Part shown: positions 6,314 to 14,976 of the stretch, in pieces
Layout of the letters: each line of letters opens with the position of its first letter
How positions within the stretch are numbered: position 1 is the first letter of the stretch
Origin: Gammaproteobacteria bacterium
GTDB taxonomy: Bacteria; Pseudomonadota; Gammaproteobacteria; UBA6429; Thiohalophilaceae
Reading direction: 5' to 3'
DNA length: 16,464 nucleotides
NCBI GenBank assembly: GCA_024639445.1
Contig: JAHEIJ010000014.1
Location: forward strand, 1 to 16,464
Translations under genes and position numbers: made by a program
Notes under the pieces: model-generated
Database searches by the model: none
Seen by the model: the letters and a program-made list of their open reading frames with translations, nothing else
What the model was told of the DNA's origin: nothing

Positions 6314-6733
6314 TCAAAGTGTTTTCCACGCTGCATATAGCAAAATAAAGGTGCCCAACAATGATGCTAATGCGCCTATGGAGTTCCCGAAATAAACCAA
6401 CTTAGCGGGAATCGGACCTCTGTATGCAAGCCCCCTGTGGCCGACGATTGGACCTAGATACAGGGCAAACGAAAATGCATAGCCGGTAACAATGAATAGC
6501 ACGGCAATAGACCACATGATTTTTAAATTAACGTTTAGCAGTGAAAGTATTGGCACAAGTGCAAACATCAATATGGCACCCATTGACAAGGAGGAATGTG
6601 CAACGCGCCATGCAATAATAAGACTGTCTTGTTCTTTTTTTAATATGGCCCTGCCATAAGGAATACCAGCTAAAAGTCCTAGTAAAAGTATTATTACACC
6701 ATGAAATAAAAGATATTTTGCTGGTTCTTCCAT
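6314..6733 (-). CDS. Four-helix membrane protein, possibly styrene oxide isomerase-like
   Basis: This gene encodes a 139-residue integral membrane protein with four hydrophobic segments (about 7-27, 45-66, 72-96, 112-135). His11 in the first helix, AWRVAHSSLSMGAIL at 41-55, GHRGL at 98-102 and GNSIGALASLLG at 116-127 look like conserved polar points in a compact helix bundle. The size, four helices and W-x-x-x-H motif recall the StyC (styrene oxide isomerase) superfamily, but this is a weak resemblance by memory and a plain membrane protein of unknown function is the safe call. ATG at 6733 has AGGAG upstream, with a long spacer of about 11 bases. An attC-like inverted repeat begins nine bases after the stop. 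Confidence 0.7.
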   Translation of the reverse strand: MEEPAKYLLFHGVIILLLGLLAGIPYGRAILKKEQDSLIIAWRVAHSSLSMGAILMFALVPILSLLNVNLKIMWSIAVLFIVTGYAFSFALYLGPIVGHRGLAYRGPIPAKLVYFGNSIGALASLLGTFILLYAAWKTL

Positions 6734-6813
6734 AGTTTTTTAAGCTCCTAGCGAATTAAATAACCGGCGCAGTTTTAGGCGTCCGACATGTAAAATAGGT
6801 GAAATAACTTTTA

Positions 6814-7401
6814 TTATAAGGTCTTTCTTGCCGCACCCATGATAACCTTCATTGGTCCTTCTTCGCTTTCAATAGAAAATGCTTCAGAAATTGATAATAT
6901 TTCTAAGCCAACCCGTTGATAAGCTGATTCGATTCTTTCTTTGTTAAAATCAGAATCATTATCTTCATCTGATTTAAGCCAGTCCCACTGAATAAAAATA
7001 CCATTTGGCTTTAGTAATGTTTTTAATAATCGTAATGTGCCTTCGTAATCTGGTAGAAATGAGCAAACTGATGATGCCACTATAACATCGTACTTCGACC
7101 TAAAGAGATCATATGTTTTTATTGTTTCTTCTGAAAGTACGGCAATAAGAGTCTCCACATTACTTAATTGTTTATTCTGAAGTACTGAAATCATTTTCTC
7201 GGAAGGGTCTACTGCCACTATGCGATCGGCAGTAATAGCCATCCTTTCAGTCAAAAGTCCAGTTCCGCATCCAAAATCCAATATCAATAATCCTTCAGGA
7301 TTTACAACTTCAAAGAGTGTTCTGAATGCCTTATCAGAATACGAAATAACATCTTCATTGCTATCCCATCCTTCGGCATAGTCGTCCCAACTTTCATTCA
7401 T
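6814..7401 (-). CDS. SAM-dependent class I methyltransferase
   Basis: This gene encodes a methyltransferase of about 195 residues that uses S-adenosylmethionine; the acceptor cannot be told. Motif I is LDFGCGTG at 41-48, followed by the acidic end of strand 2 (IVAVDPSEKM, Asp65), strand 4 with YDVIVASSVCSFL at 104-116, and the post-motif LLKTLLKPNGIFI. The N-terminal WDDYAEGWD is typical of small-molecule methyltransferases that cap the SAM pocket with an N-terminal segment. The start could be ATG at 7401 or a TTG at 7413, four codons earlier; neither has a clear ribosome site, and I prefer the ATG. It lies downstream of the AlkD-like gene on the same strand, separated by an attC-like repeat. 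Confidence 0.85.
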   Translation of the reverse strand: MNESWDDYAEGWDSNEDVISYSDKAFRTLFEVVNPEGLLILDFGCGTGLLTERMAITADRIVAVDPSEKMISVLQNKQLSNVETLIAVLSEETIKTYDLFRSKYDVIVASSVCSFLPDYEGTLRLLKTLLKPNGIFIQWDWLKSDEDNDSDFNKERIESAYQRVGLEILSISEAFSIESEEGPMKVIMGAARKTL

Positions 7402-7432
7402 ATTGCAAACCAATCTAGATTCATTATTGGTG

Positions 7433-7518
7433 CCTGACGTTAAAGCTCAATCGCGTCGCTTTTTTACTTGTCCGAGTATGCGGCATTCTCGCGCACGAAC
7501 ATTAATGATTTGTCAGGT
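7433..7518. repeat. attC-like inverted repeat A
   Basis: CCTGAC (7433-7438) and GTCAGG (7512-7517) bracket an imperfect palindrome. Inner arms AATC (7449-7452) and GATT (7507-7510) pair, and CGAGTATG (7473-7480) pairs with CATTCTCG (7484-7491) with one T-T mismatch around a CGG loop. Total size, nested arms and position three bases after the AlkD-like stop fit an attC site, but the canonical AAC/GTT core reads GAC/GTC, a paired change. So this is a degenerate or merely similar element. Confidence 0.4.
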
Positions 7519-7521
7519 GAT

Positions 7522-8226
7522 TTATATTTCACCCTTTAAATAAGCTTGCCGTCGTTCCTTATTAAACTTTTCTATAGCATATCGTAACATCACGCGCGGC
7601 ATTGTTTTATAATATTTTTTAAGATATTTTTCTTCTATCTCAATATCACGATTGCCGACCTCTCTTAACATCCAGCCTACTGCTTTATGAATTAAATCCT
7701 CTGAATCAGAAAGCAGGATAGTTGATATTTTTAACGTATCATTGTATTGATTATTTTTAATAAAGTAGGCAGTTGACATAATTGCAATTCTTCGGTCCCA
7801 TAATAAATCAGATCGCGCTAATTCATATAAAATTGCTCTATCCCTGTGGAATAACCATGCGCCTATAATGTATGGCGCCGAACTATCTACGAGATCCCAG
7901 TTGTTAATGTATTTGGTATTTTTCAAATATAGATTAACCACTTTTTCTTGTGTGTCTGTCTCGCCCTTTGAAAACATTTGAACCAATAGCAGTAGTGAGA
8001 ATAATCTAATTTCATGGTACTCAGATTTGATTAATTTTTGAATTTCAGTAATAGATGTATTTTTATATTTCTTAACCGTTTTACGTAAAACAGGAACTCT
8101 TATACCCAGGAATTTATCGCCGCAGCCGTATTCTCCTTCACCTGTTTTGAAGTATTTTTGAGAGTGTTCAGCTATTGTTGCGTCTGAAAGACTATTTAAG
8201 TATGAAATAATATTTTGACTATTCAC
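7522..8226 (-). CDS. DNA alkylation repair protein, AlkD-like HEAT-repeat glycosylase
   Basis: This gene encodes a 234-residue protein of the DNA_alkylation (PF08713) family, which excises positively charged N3- and N7-alkylated purines from DNA. It is all helical, in pairs typical of HEAT-like repeats. NNWDLVDSSA at 108-117 holds Trp110 and Asp114, LWDRRIAIMS at 142-151 holds Arg145/146, and KAVGWMLREVG at 181-191 holds Trp185; these correspond by recall to Trp109, Asp113, Arg148 and Trp187 of Bacillus cereus AlkD. MPRVMLRYAIEKF near 209-221 is the usual C-terminal family motif. The length matches the family, so it looks intact. The start is GTG at 8226 with no good ribosome site; no ATG occurs before residue 84. 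It is AT-rich and may have been acquired horizontally. Confidence 0.92.
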   Translation of the reverse strand: MNSQNIISYLNSLSDATIAEHSQKYFKTGEGEYGCGDKFLGIRVPVLRKTVKKYKNTSITEIQKLIKSEYHEIRLFSLLLLVQMFSKGETDTQEKVVNLYLKNTKYINNWDLVDSSAPYIIGAWLFHRDRAILYELARSDLLWDRRIAIMSTAYFIKNNQYNDTLKISTILLSDSEDLIHKAVGWMLREVGNRDIEIEEKYLKKYYKTMPRVMLRYAIEKFNKERRQAYLKGEI

Positions 8227-8274
8227 AATAAATTAAGATCTACTATTATCTCTGGTTGCAAATATCCTATTCGT

Positions 8275-11200
8275 TCAGGGCGCTACCACGGAAAAATATT
8301 CCGCGAAGGTCAATGCCACACCACCCAATAATAATAGTGTGGCACGCACGGCAGGTTGATCCCATACCTTTAAATAGGCGCCGATTTGCAGCTCTTCTAA
8401 TTGGCTTATGAGTTCTTTTCGCTCTGCTGGGTCTGACTCATATGATTTGCTTTGTTGTTTGTCTGCTGCCAGTTTCTCTTCCTGCAATTTCCGTAAAATG
8501 TCTTCGCGCACTGAACGCGCCACAAAGTTCAGGCGCACGATACTCCCCAGGGCAATGATGAAGTTCAAGCCGACAACTATCGCCAATGCTTGCGGGAAAT
8601 CCCAGTTATCAAAATAGGTACTACGCGCCAGCAGCATGAGCAGGATGATTAATACCGGATAATAAATGAGTCGCGTCACCTCGGCTGTGCGCTCACCGAT
8701 TAAGTGTACTTTCATCCAGGCTACGACGTGGGAGTCGGATAACTTGAGACGTTGCTCATACCCTGGTTTCATGGTCTTGTCCCAATCCAGTTCCTGCTCG
8801 CGCAATGAACTGACCCAACAAATACAGAGTCTCGCGGCATCAACAACAAGAAACAACAGTACGAGCATGCTCAGAACACTAAATCCAAGAATGGCTTTAT
8901 CAATGCCACAGGCAATCACACCCCGACATGGCGAAGCCGGCGGGCCCAATATCGCAAATAGTATCGAGCCAAATGTCATGTACAGCAAGACATAGGCAAT
9001 AGCACGCAGGAACCGTTGGTCACCGGCGCCATATTCGCCGTAGGTGCGCCACATATCAGCCGCATCCGTGTTGGGCGCACATTTAGCAACCCACTTATTG
9101 ACAGAAAGAACATGAACACTTTTCCAGATACGACCGTAAATCGCCAGCCACCAGAAGACGATTAGCGTACCCCAGACACCGACCAACATCAAAATCTTCC
9201 AGAACAGAGGCAACGCGATGGGAAAAACAATTCTCATTATAAAAATCATGATAATTACCATGATCGCAGGCAGTACTTGTGTGAGTTTAAGTGCCTTCAG
9301 ATTTGTAATGGGATGCTTGATCCTGGCTATAAAACCACTCCATACCTGCGAGACGGTGACGCCATGAGAACCTTTCTCTTTACCCACCCAGAAATACCGA
9401 CTCCCGAGGTCCAGCCAGTTATTGTGTAAACGATAGATCACACACCAGATAAATACCAACGATAGCACCACGCTGAATATACGAATGAATTCCGTTGGCC
9501 AGGTACTGGCTCCCGCGAGCAATGCCAGGGGTTCGCCACTTGGCGTCTGCAAGAAGATCACGATACCTAATAACAAAAATATCAACAGCAACGAGCCCAG
9601 CACAAAAACAGAGCGCCCCGCTCTGGGCCGTAATTGATGAAAGGCAAAAATCCCGATTATTGCAATAATAAACAGCCCCAGTGAAACCGGTCTGGCGAAG
9701 GACATCTTGGAAACACGATTCCAGGTATCCGTACTATCACCATTGCCAGGTAACTGTACGAGATCATGGCGACCGACCTCAAACAATTGTGGTGGGATTT
9801 TCTGGTAAAGAGTTTCTTGATCGTAATTCACCTCTTGCATCAACTCATTATTGAAGACCAGGCGCGAGGCCAGGTATATGGAAGTTTGATAACTATCCCG
9901 AAACGGCATGGTTGTCATCGGCACAGTCGATGACAAACCAAGGTCGTAAGTTGATGCCACAATCAAACTGCGCGTCCAACTATACTCAGCCGGATGCAGG
10001 AGTTGCGCATTGAGATCAGTGGTGGCGAACACGGCGCCCGGTAACTCAGGTCGCAAAGCACGCAGGATCAGCAATTTGTCATACGTATCACTGCCAAGCA
10101 ACACGACCGCTTTTACACCATGCCCCGTGCCCAATCGCAATTCATGATCTTTTTTTCTGATGTCTTTCGCCAGGCGTCTGAGATAATCAAACTGTCCCGT
10201 TCCCACTGGGCGACGCAAGGCTGATATGTCCATCGACGGTAAAAGCCCATTAGATTTTTTCTGTTTACCCGGCTTTGATGGCGGCGGTGCCTTCTGTTCG
10301 CCAGCGATAATGCCGTCCATGCCTCTTAGATAGCTATAGCGTAAGACGTTTTTACAATTCGGTGCACAGTAATGCTTGGTAAATGCCCGTGGTAGAAATC
10401 GACCGAAATAGGTATCCCACTCTGAGATCACAACCACATAGTCATCAGATTGGGAAATCTGCCGGTTTTTTTTTAATTCTTGCGCCAGTTTTTTTGTCAG
10501 TTCCTCATCGCTTTGAATCGTGCGTAGAAACCGCATACAGGTATCTTGCGGTTCCTTCTCAGCGTTTGCCTTGTTGCAACCTTTGCCCGAGAACTCGGGA
10601 TAGCGTTGTATTACCGCTGAAAGCGTCGAGTCTTCCGGAGCCGGGACTGGGCTCCACTTCCTGATCAAATCGGCATCAGCGACAGTCGCAGTGGAGGAAA
10701 TAATAGTAAACTCGGATAAACGGAAACTCGTACGTAACCAGTTAAATGCGTCCTTCTCTTCCTCAGTATACTTTGTCGCCAGGTTACGTAAGCCATCGGA
10801 ACGTCCAGGGCCAAGTACAGTCGCCCGCAGCGGAGTGTTGGGTATCGTCGTCTCGGGAAGCAGGTGGGCGAGGAAATCCTTGATACTCTTTAGTGGTGAC
10901 TCAACAAATTGCGATTCGTTTAGCCAAAGCACAAGCACCTGGCGATGCTCGTTAATTTCACCATCCGGGCTTTCGTAATCGAACCACTCATAGGGGACCG
11001 AGTAACACTCTTCAAAAAGTATTTGTCGGTTACCGGTTTCATCCTGAGTGACACACTGACTATCCGAATAGCCGGCCTTTGGGCGGTAAAAGACATTGAG
11101 TACCTCTGGATGGCGTGGCACGAAATGCTCTTCGCCCAGCCCGGACAGTACTGCATAGCGGCGACGGCGACGCCGTTCCTCAAGTTCCGAATAAGAGCCC

Positions 11201-11559
11201 GGGCCCAGCATGACCATCAACAGGCTCAGCTCAGACTTATCGGCCCCAGTTATCCGAGAACTCGTGGTTGTGATACTGGTGATCTCATCGATGATTTGCT
11301 GGGGCGATTTAGCAAACGTGGCAGTTGCCTTGCCATCTTTCAGCGCCTGTTCGTGCGCGTATACCGCCTTGAAGGGATCCTGCCAGAGCCTCGCCGGCAC
11401 TTGCTGAGCAAATTCACGCTCATACCAACCGCTTTTCTCACTGCTCGGGCGGACGCTTTCCAGCGGTGCCCCCTTCCACATGAAGGTTCCCAGCGCTGCC
11501 AGAATCAAAAATCCGCCCAGTGCAAAGCCGGAATCCCCCTTCATTGGTAATAGCGCCAT
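8275..11559 (-). CDS. Very large membrane protein with soluble Rossmann-like region and C-terminal helices
   Basis: This gene encodes a 1094-residue protein I cannot name. A membrane helix at about 13-29 is followed by a soluble region of about 590 residues and then about ten helices (624-641, 650-670, 691-710, 760-782, 785-808, 853-873, 890-913, 963-979, 990-1012, 1070-1090). The soluble part contains repeated strand-turn-helix units: LSLLMVMLGPG 111-121 leading into ERRRRRRYAVLSGL 128-141, QVLVLWLNES 207-216, LRATVLGPGRSDGL 244-257, DYVVVISEWDTY 373-384, KAVVLLGSDTYDKLLILRAL 483-502, AVFATTDLNA 509-518 and SLIVASTYDLGL 531-542. The last block resembles a type I periplasmic-binding fold. A Pro/Lys linker lies at 423-435, a Lys/Glu-rich stretch at 1018-1050. 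ATG 11559 has GGGAGAG well spaced upstream. The gene is GC-balanced, unlike the AT-rich genes beside it. Confidence 0.85.
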   Translation of the reverse strand: MALLPMKGDSGFALGGFLILAALGTFMWKGAPLESVRPSSEKSGWYEREFAQQVPARLWQDPFKAVYAHEQALKDGKATATFAKSPQQIIDEITSITTTSSRITGADKSELSLLMVMLGPGSYSELEERRRRRRYAVLSGLGEEHFVPRHPEVLNVFYRPKAGYSDSQCVTQDETGNRQILFEECYSVPYEWFDYESPDGEINEHRQVLVLWLNESQFVESPLKSIKDFLAHLLPETTIPNTPLRATVLGPGRSDGLRNLATKYTEEEKDAFNWLRTSFRLSEFTIISSTATVADADLIRKWSPVPAPEDSTLSAVIQRYPEFSGKGCNKANAEKEPQDTCMRFLRTIQSDEELTKKLAQELKKNRQISQSDDYVVVISEWDTYFGRFLPRAFTKHYCAPNCKNVLRYSYLRGMDGIIAGEQKAPPPSKPGKQKKSNGLLPSMDISALRRPVGTGQFDYLRRLAKDIRKKDHELRLGTGHGVKAVVLLGSDTYDKLLILRALRPELPGAVFATTDLNAQLLHPAEYSWTRSLIVASTYDLGLSSTVPMTTMPFRDSYQTSIYLASRLVFNNELMQEVNYDQETLYQKIPPQLFEVGRHDLVQLPGNGDSTDTWNRVSKMSFARPVSLGLFIIAIIGIFAFHQLRPRAGRSVFVLGSLLLIFLLLGIVIFLQTPSGEPLALLAGASTWPTEFIRIFSVVLSLVFIWCVIYRLHNNWLDLGSRYFWVGKEKGSHGVTVSQVWSGFIARIKHPITNLKALKLTQVLPAIMVIIMIFIMRIVFPIALPLFWKILMLVGVWGTLIVFWWLAIYGRIWKSVHVLSVNKWVAKCAPNTDAADMWRTYGEYGAGDQRFLRAIAYVLLYMTFGSILFAILGPPASPCRGVIACGIDKAILGFSVLSMLVLLFLVVDAARLCICWVSSLREQELDWDKTMKPGYEQRLKLSDSHVVAWMKVHLIGERTAEVTRLIYYPVLIILLMLLARSTYFDNWDFPQALAIVVGLNFIIALGSIVRLNFVARSVREDILRKLQEEKLAADKQQSKSYESDPAERKELISQLEELQIGAYLKVWDQPAVRATLLLLGGVALTFAEYFSVVAP

Positions 11560-11620
11560 GCTGCTACTCTCCCTGTACCTTCATTATATTAAGGTAGCAT
11601 AGACAGCTATTTCACAAGAA

Positions 11621-11640
11621 ACCACTCAAGAAGGAGTGGT
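11621..11640 (-). terminator. Possible weak terminator after ybbP
   Basis: ACCACTC (11621-11627) and GAGTGGT (11634-11640) form a seven-pair stem with a six-base loop. Read on the minus strand it lies 55 bases after the permease stop and is followed by TTCTTGTG, only moderately T-rich. It could equally be a protein-binding palindrome before the large membrane protein gene. Confidence 0.35.
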
Positions 11641-11695
11641 CATGGATTCGATTACGAGGTGGAAGGCTATGATCGTGTTGCGCGTTATGATTGAG

Positions 11696-14227
11696 CTATG
11701 TGCCCTGCCTTAAAGAAACAACCGGCGGTTGAGTCAGTACGGTGCGTGTGCCTAATACACCGGCGATACCGACAATGGCGATACCGACGCCAATTCCTGC
11801 CAGGCCGATGATGGGATTAAACTGATACGGAAAGTGAAACACCTGTGCGGCTAATACCCAGGCTAAGGCGGTGGCGGCCAAACCGGCCAGTAAACCGGCC
11901 AGGGCGCCGAGAGTTATAAACTCGGCAATGAGTCCGCGCATCAGTACCGGTCGGCGTGCGCCCAGGGTTCTGAGCACGGCACTTTCGAAGCGGCGTTCAT
12001 CCTGGTTGGCCTGAATGGCGGCGTATAACACCGCCAGTCCGGCGAGTAAGGTAAACAGGAATATAAATTCCACTGCCATTACTACCTTATCCATGATGCT
12101 GCGTACACGATCCATGATGGCGGCGACATCGATGACGGTGACGTTGGGATAACGTTTCACCAACTGGCTGAGTTGGCGCTTCTGTTGCGGGTCGAGATAT
12201 AAACTGGTGACCCAACTGGCCGGGTCCTGTTCCAGTACACCCGGCGGCACCACGGTAAAGAAATTGATATTGAAGGTATCCCAGTCCACTTCGCGCAGGT
12301 TGCTGATTGTGAACTCTCTGAGCGCACCGTTGATATCGAAACTCACCCTGTCATTCAGCTTGATGCCGAGGGTGTTGGCCAGCCGGGCTTCCAGCGACAA
12401 CAGACCTTTGCCGTGATCAGTGGTTTGCCACCACTTGCCGGCCACAATGGTGTTATCCACTTGCGGTTTGGCGGCCCAGGAGAGATTAAATTCGCGCGTC
12501 ACCATGTGTTTGGCGCGATCGCTTTCGTAATCGTCGGTACTGACCTTGCGATCGTTAATTTGCATCAGCCGTGCGCGCACCATGGGATAGAGCTGCGGTT
12601 TATGGACGCCCTGCTGATCAAAGAAGGCCTGGATCTCCGCCACCTGATCCGGTTGGACGTTAATCAGGAAATGATTGGGTGCATCCGCTGGCAGACTGCG
12701 ACTCCAGTCGTTCAACAGATCATTGCGCACGGTGGAGAGTAACAACAACACCATGATGCCAAGCCCAAAGGCCACGATCTGAATCACGCTGCTGCCGGGA
12801 CGGCGGGCGATATTGGCCAGGCCAAAGCGCCAGGCGACACCAACCCGCTGGCGCAAGCGGTTCATGAGTTTAATCAAACCGTAGGCGGCGACGGCCAAGA
12901 CCATTAAGGTCGCCAGCATACCCAGTACCACATACGTTACCAGTTGCAGTTCACCGATTTGCCAGTACAACAACACACCCATGCTGAGCAGGACCCCGAG
13001 ATACACAAGTCCGGCGCGGACCGGCGCACCGGTTTGATCCCGACGCAACACCCTTAACGGCGGGACATGTTTCAAAGCCAGTAACGGCGGCAAGGCAAAA
13101 CCGAGTAACAGGATCACGCCGGTGGCATACCCGAGCACCAGCGGTTGCAGGGACGGCGCGGGTAAGCTGATCAACAGCAATTGATCCAGTATCCGGGTAA
13201 TGCCCATTTGGGTCAGCAGGCCTAGGGCACAGCCGACACTGCTGGCAATCAGCGCCAGCCAGAGCATTTCCAGGCTGAACATGCGAATGATGCTGCGTTG
13301 CGTGGCACCCAGGCAACGCAACATGGCACTGGTATCCAGGTGGCGTTGGGCAAAGCGCCGTGCTGCGGTAGCCACGGCCACCCCGGCAAGCAATACACTG
13401 ATTAGCGCCGACAGCCCCAGGAAACGTTGCGCCCGATCCAGCGCCGCGCGCAGTTCGGGGCGGCCTTCTTTGACGCTTAACACGCGTTCACCCGGTTGCA
13501 ACCGTTGTTTAACGTAAGCGCGGTAGTCATCGATGGCGGTGCGCTCACCACCGAGTAGCAAACGGTGATTCACCAGCGCGCCGGTGGTAATCAAGCGGGT
13601 TGCGGCCACATCATCGGCATGCATCAACACCCGTGGTGCCACACTGAACATGTCCCCTCCCCGATCCGGTTCGTACGCCAACACCTGGGTAATGGTGAAC
13701 GAGCTGGCACCGAGCTGGAGTTTTTCTCCCACTTGCAGGTTGAGGGTTTGCAACAGCTTCGGTTCGACCCAGACTTCCCCTGGTGCGGGAATGGTGTGGC
13801 TAACGCGATCCTCGCCATAAGGCACATCGGCAATGCGCAGTTCGCCGCGCAACGGATAGTGTTCGGTCACGGCCTTCACTTCCGCCAGTTGCGGTTGATC
13901 CTTGGCCACCACCACGCTGCGAAAGCGGGTGAGATTGGCGAGGGTCAAACCACGCTGTTCGGCGTTCCGGACATAGTCGGCATTAATCTGCCGCGATGAG
14001 CTGATGACCAGATCGGCCGCAATCAATTCGGCGGCCTGTTGATTCAACCCCCGTTCGACCCGATCGATAAAAAAGCCCACCGAGGTGACACTGGTGACCG
14101 CAATGACCAGTGCGATGGCGAGGATGCGCAATTCACCCCCGCGCCAGTCCCGCCACAGCATGCGCCAGGAAAAGGCCAGGCTGGATTGGGGTTGGGATGA
14201 TTGGCTGGGGATGGCCACGCTTAGCAC
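11696..14227 (-). CDS. ybbP: ABC-transporter permease, FtsX/YbbP family
   Basis: This gene encodes an 843-residue inner-membrane permease, close to the roughly 800 residues of E. coli YbbP. An N-terminal SWRMLWRDWRGGELR precedes the first helix (about 34-52), a large extracytoplasmic domain (about 55-260) follows, then a three-helix FtsX block (about 265-385), three more central helices (about 405-500), a second outer domain (about 505-715) and a final FtsX block (about 720-830) with the typical ESAVLRTLGARR at 747-758. The family is the MacB/LolC-like type VII ABC set that works mechanically rather than by moving a substrate through a channel; the client is unknown, and a lipid, lipoprotein or esterase link is inferred from the tesA neighbour. 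The start is GTG at 14227, overlapping the ybbA stop by seven bases; GTG at 14218 is an alternative. Confidence 0.93.
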   Translation of the reverse strand: MLSVAIPSQSSQPQSSLAFSWRMLWRDWRGGELRILAIALVIAVTSVTSVGFFIDRVERGLNQQAAELIAADLVISSSRQINADYVRNAEQRGLTLANLTRFRSVVVAKDQPQLAEVKAVTEHYPLRGELRIADVPYGEDRVSHTIPAPGEVWVEPKLLQTLNLQVGEKLQLGASSFTITQVLAYEPDRGGDMFSVAPRVLMHADDVAATRLITTGALVNHRLLLGGERTAIDDYRAYVKQRLQPGERVLSVKEGRPELRAALDRAQRFLGLSALISVLLAGVAVATAARRFAQRHLDTSAMLRCLGATQRSIIRMFSLEMLWLALIASSVGCALGLLTQMGITRILDQLLLISLPAPSLQPLVLGYATGVILLLGFALPPLLALKHVPPLRVLRRDQTGAPVRAGLVYLGVLLSMGVLLYWQIGELQLVTYVVLGMLATLMVLAVAAYGLIKLMNRLRQRVGVAWRFGLANIARRPGSSVIQIVAFGLGIMVLLLLSTVRNDLLNDWSRSLPADAPNHFLINVQPDQVAEIQAFFDQQGVHKPQLYPMVRARLMQINDRKVSTDDYESDRAKHMVTREFNLSWAAKPQVDNTIVAGKWWQTTDHGKGLLSLEARLANTLGIKLNDRVSFDINGALREFTISNLREVDWDTFNINFFTVVPPGVLEQDPASWVTSLYLDPQQKRQLSQLVKRYPNVTVIDVAAIMDRVRSIMDKVVMAVEFIFLFTLLAGLAVLYAAIQANQDERRFESAVLRTLGARRPVLMRGLIAEFITLGALAGLLAGLAATALAWVLAAQVFHFPYQFNPIIGLAGIGVGIAIVGIAGVLGTRTVLTQPPVVSLRQGT

Positions 14228-14976
14228 CCTACGTCGGTGATGGACTCGTCCGGTTTCACCAATCGTCCACTGTCGAGATGCAAGCGTCGATCACAATGTT
14301 CGGCCAGTGTTTCATCATGGGTCGCCATGATCAGGGTGGTCCCCAGTTCGTGATTGAGATCAAACAACAGGTCAATAATGCGTTTGCCGGTTTGTTGATC
14401 CAGGTTACCGGTGGGTTCATCGGCAAACAGCAACTTGGGCTGGGCGGCAAAGGCGCGCGCAATGGCGCAACGTTGTTGCTCACCACCGGAGAGTTGATTG
14501 GGGTAATGACTCAGGCGATCGCCCAGCCCGACGCGGGTCATGAACTCGGCCGCCTGCTCACGCGGGTTGCCGGCGCCGGCCAGTTCCAGCGGTAACATGA
14601 CATTCTCCAGCGCGGTGAGGCCGTTGAGTAATTGAAAGTTCTGGAAAACGAAGCCGATGGTATCGGCGCGCAACAGGGCGCGGCCGTCTTCATCCATCGC
14701 GCCCAGATCCTGGCCATTAATGACCACCTGGCCTTCAGTGGGAACATCCAGTCCGGCCAGCAGTCCCAGTAAGGTAGTCTTGCCTGAACCCGAAGCGCCC
14801 AGTACGGCTACTGAAGTTCCGGTGGGAATGCTAAAGTTGATATCATCCAGAATGGTTAACGGCCCTTCGCTCGTGTTGACCCATTTTCCGAGCTGAATCG
14901 CCTGCACAAATGACTCTGAATGTGGCTGTAATTGAGATTGGGATTGTGACGACTCCATGGTTTCCACGTTATCCAT
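14221..14976 (-). CDS. ybbA: ABC-transporter ATPase, YbbA (LolD/MacB class)
   Basis: This gene encodes the nucleotide-binding subunit for the YbbP permease. With the ATG at 14976 it is 251 residues. It shows Walker A GASGSGKT at 60-67, Q-loop FVFQNFQLL (Gln112), signature LSGGEQQR at 162-169, Walker B LLFADEPTGNLD at 182-193 and the H-loop MATHDE (His220); all catalytic elements are intact. The frame stays open upstream to 15057, but AGGAG before 14976 favours that start, and the longer form would run deep into tesA. ATG at 14958 is another choice and would leave a small gap to tesA. The Ser/Gln-rich lead (MESSQSQSQLQ) is not part of the fold. It overlaps ybbP by seven bases, so the two are co-translated. 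Confidence 0.95.
   Translation of the reverse strand: MDNVETMESSQSQSQLQPHSESFVQAIQLGKWVNTSEGPLTILDDINFSIPTGTSVAVLGASGSGKTTLLGLLAGLDVPTEGQVVINGQDLGAMDEDGRALLRADTIGFVFQNFQLLNGLTALENVMLPLELAGAGNPREQAAEFMTRVGLGDRLSHYPNQLSGGEQQRCAIARAFAAQPKLLFADEPTGNLDQQTGKRIIDLLFDLNHELGTTLIMATHDETLAEHCDRRLHLDSGRLVKPDESITDVGC

Noticed and set aside
10945..11550. Long plus-strand frame of 201 codons opposite the large membrane protein
   Set aside because: It lies antisense to a well-supported gene with a good ribosome site, and its translation has no recognisable domain or signal.
13565..13999. Plus-strand frames opposite ybbP (also 12413-12742, 13200-13517)
   Set aside because: They are shadows within a conserved permease; no ribosome sites or domain features.
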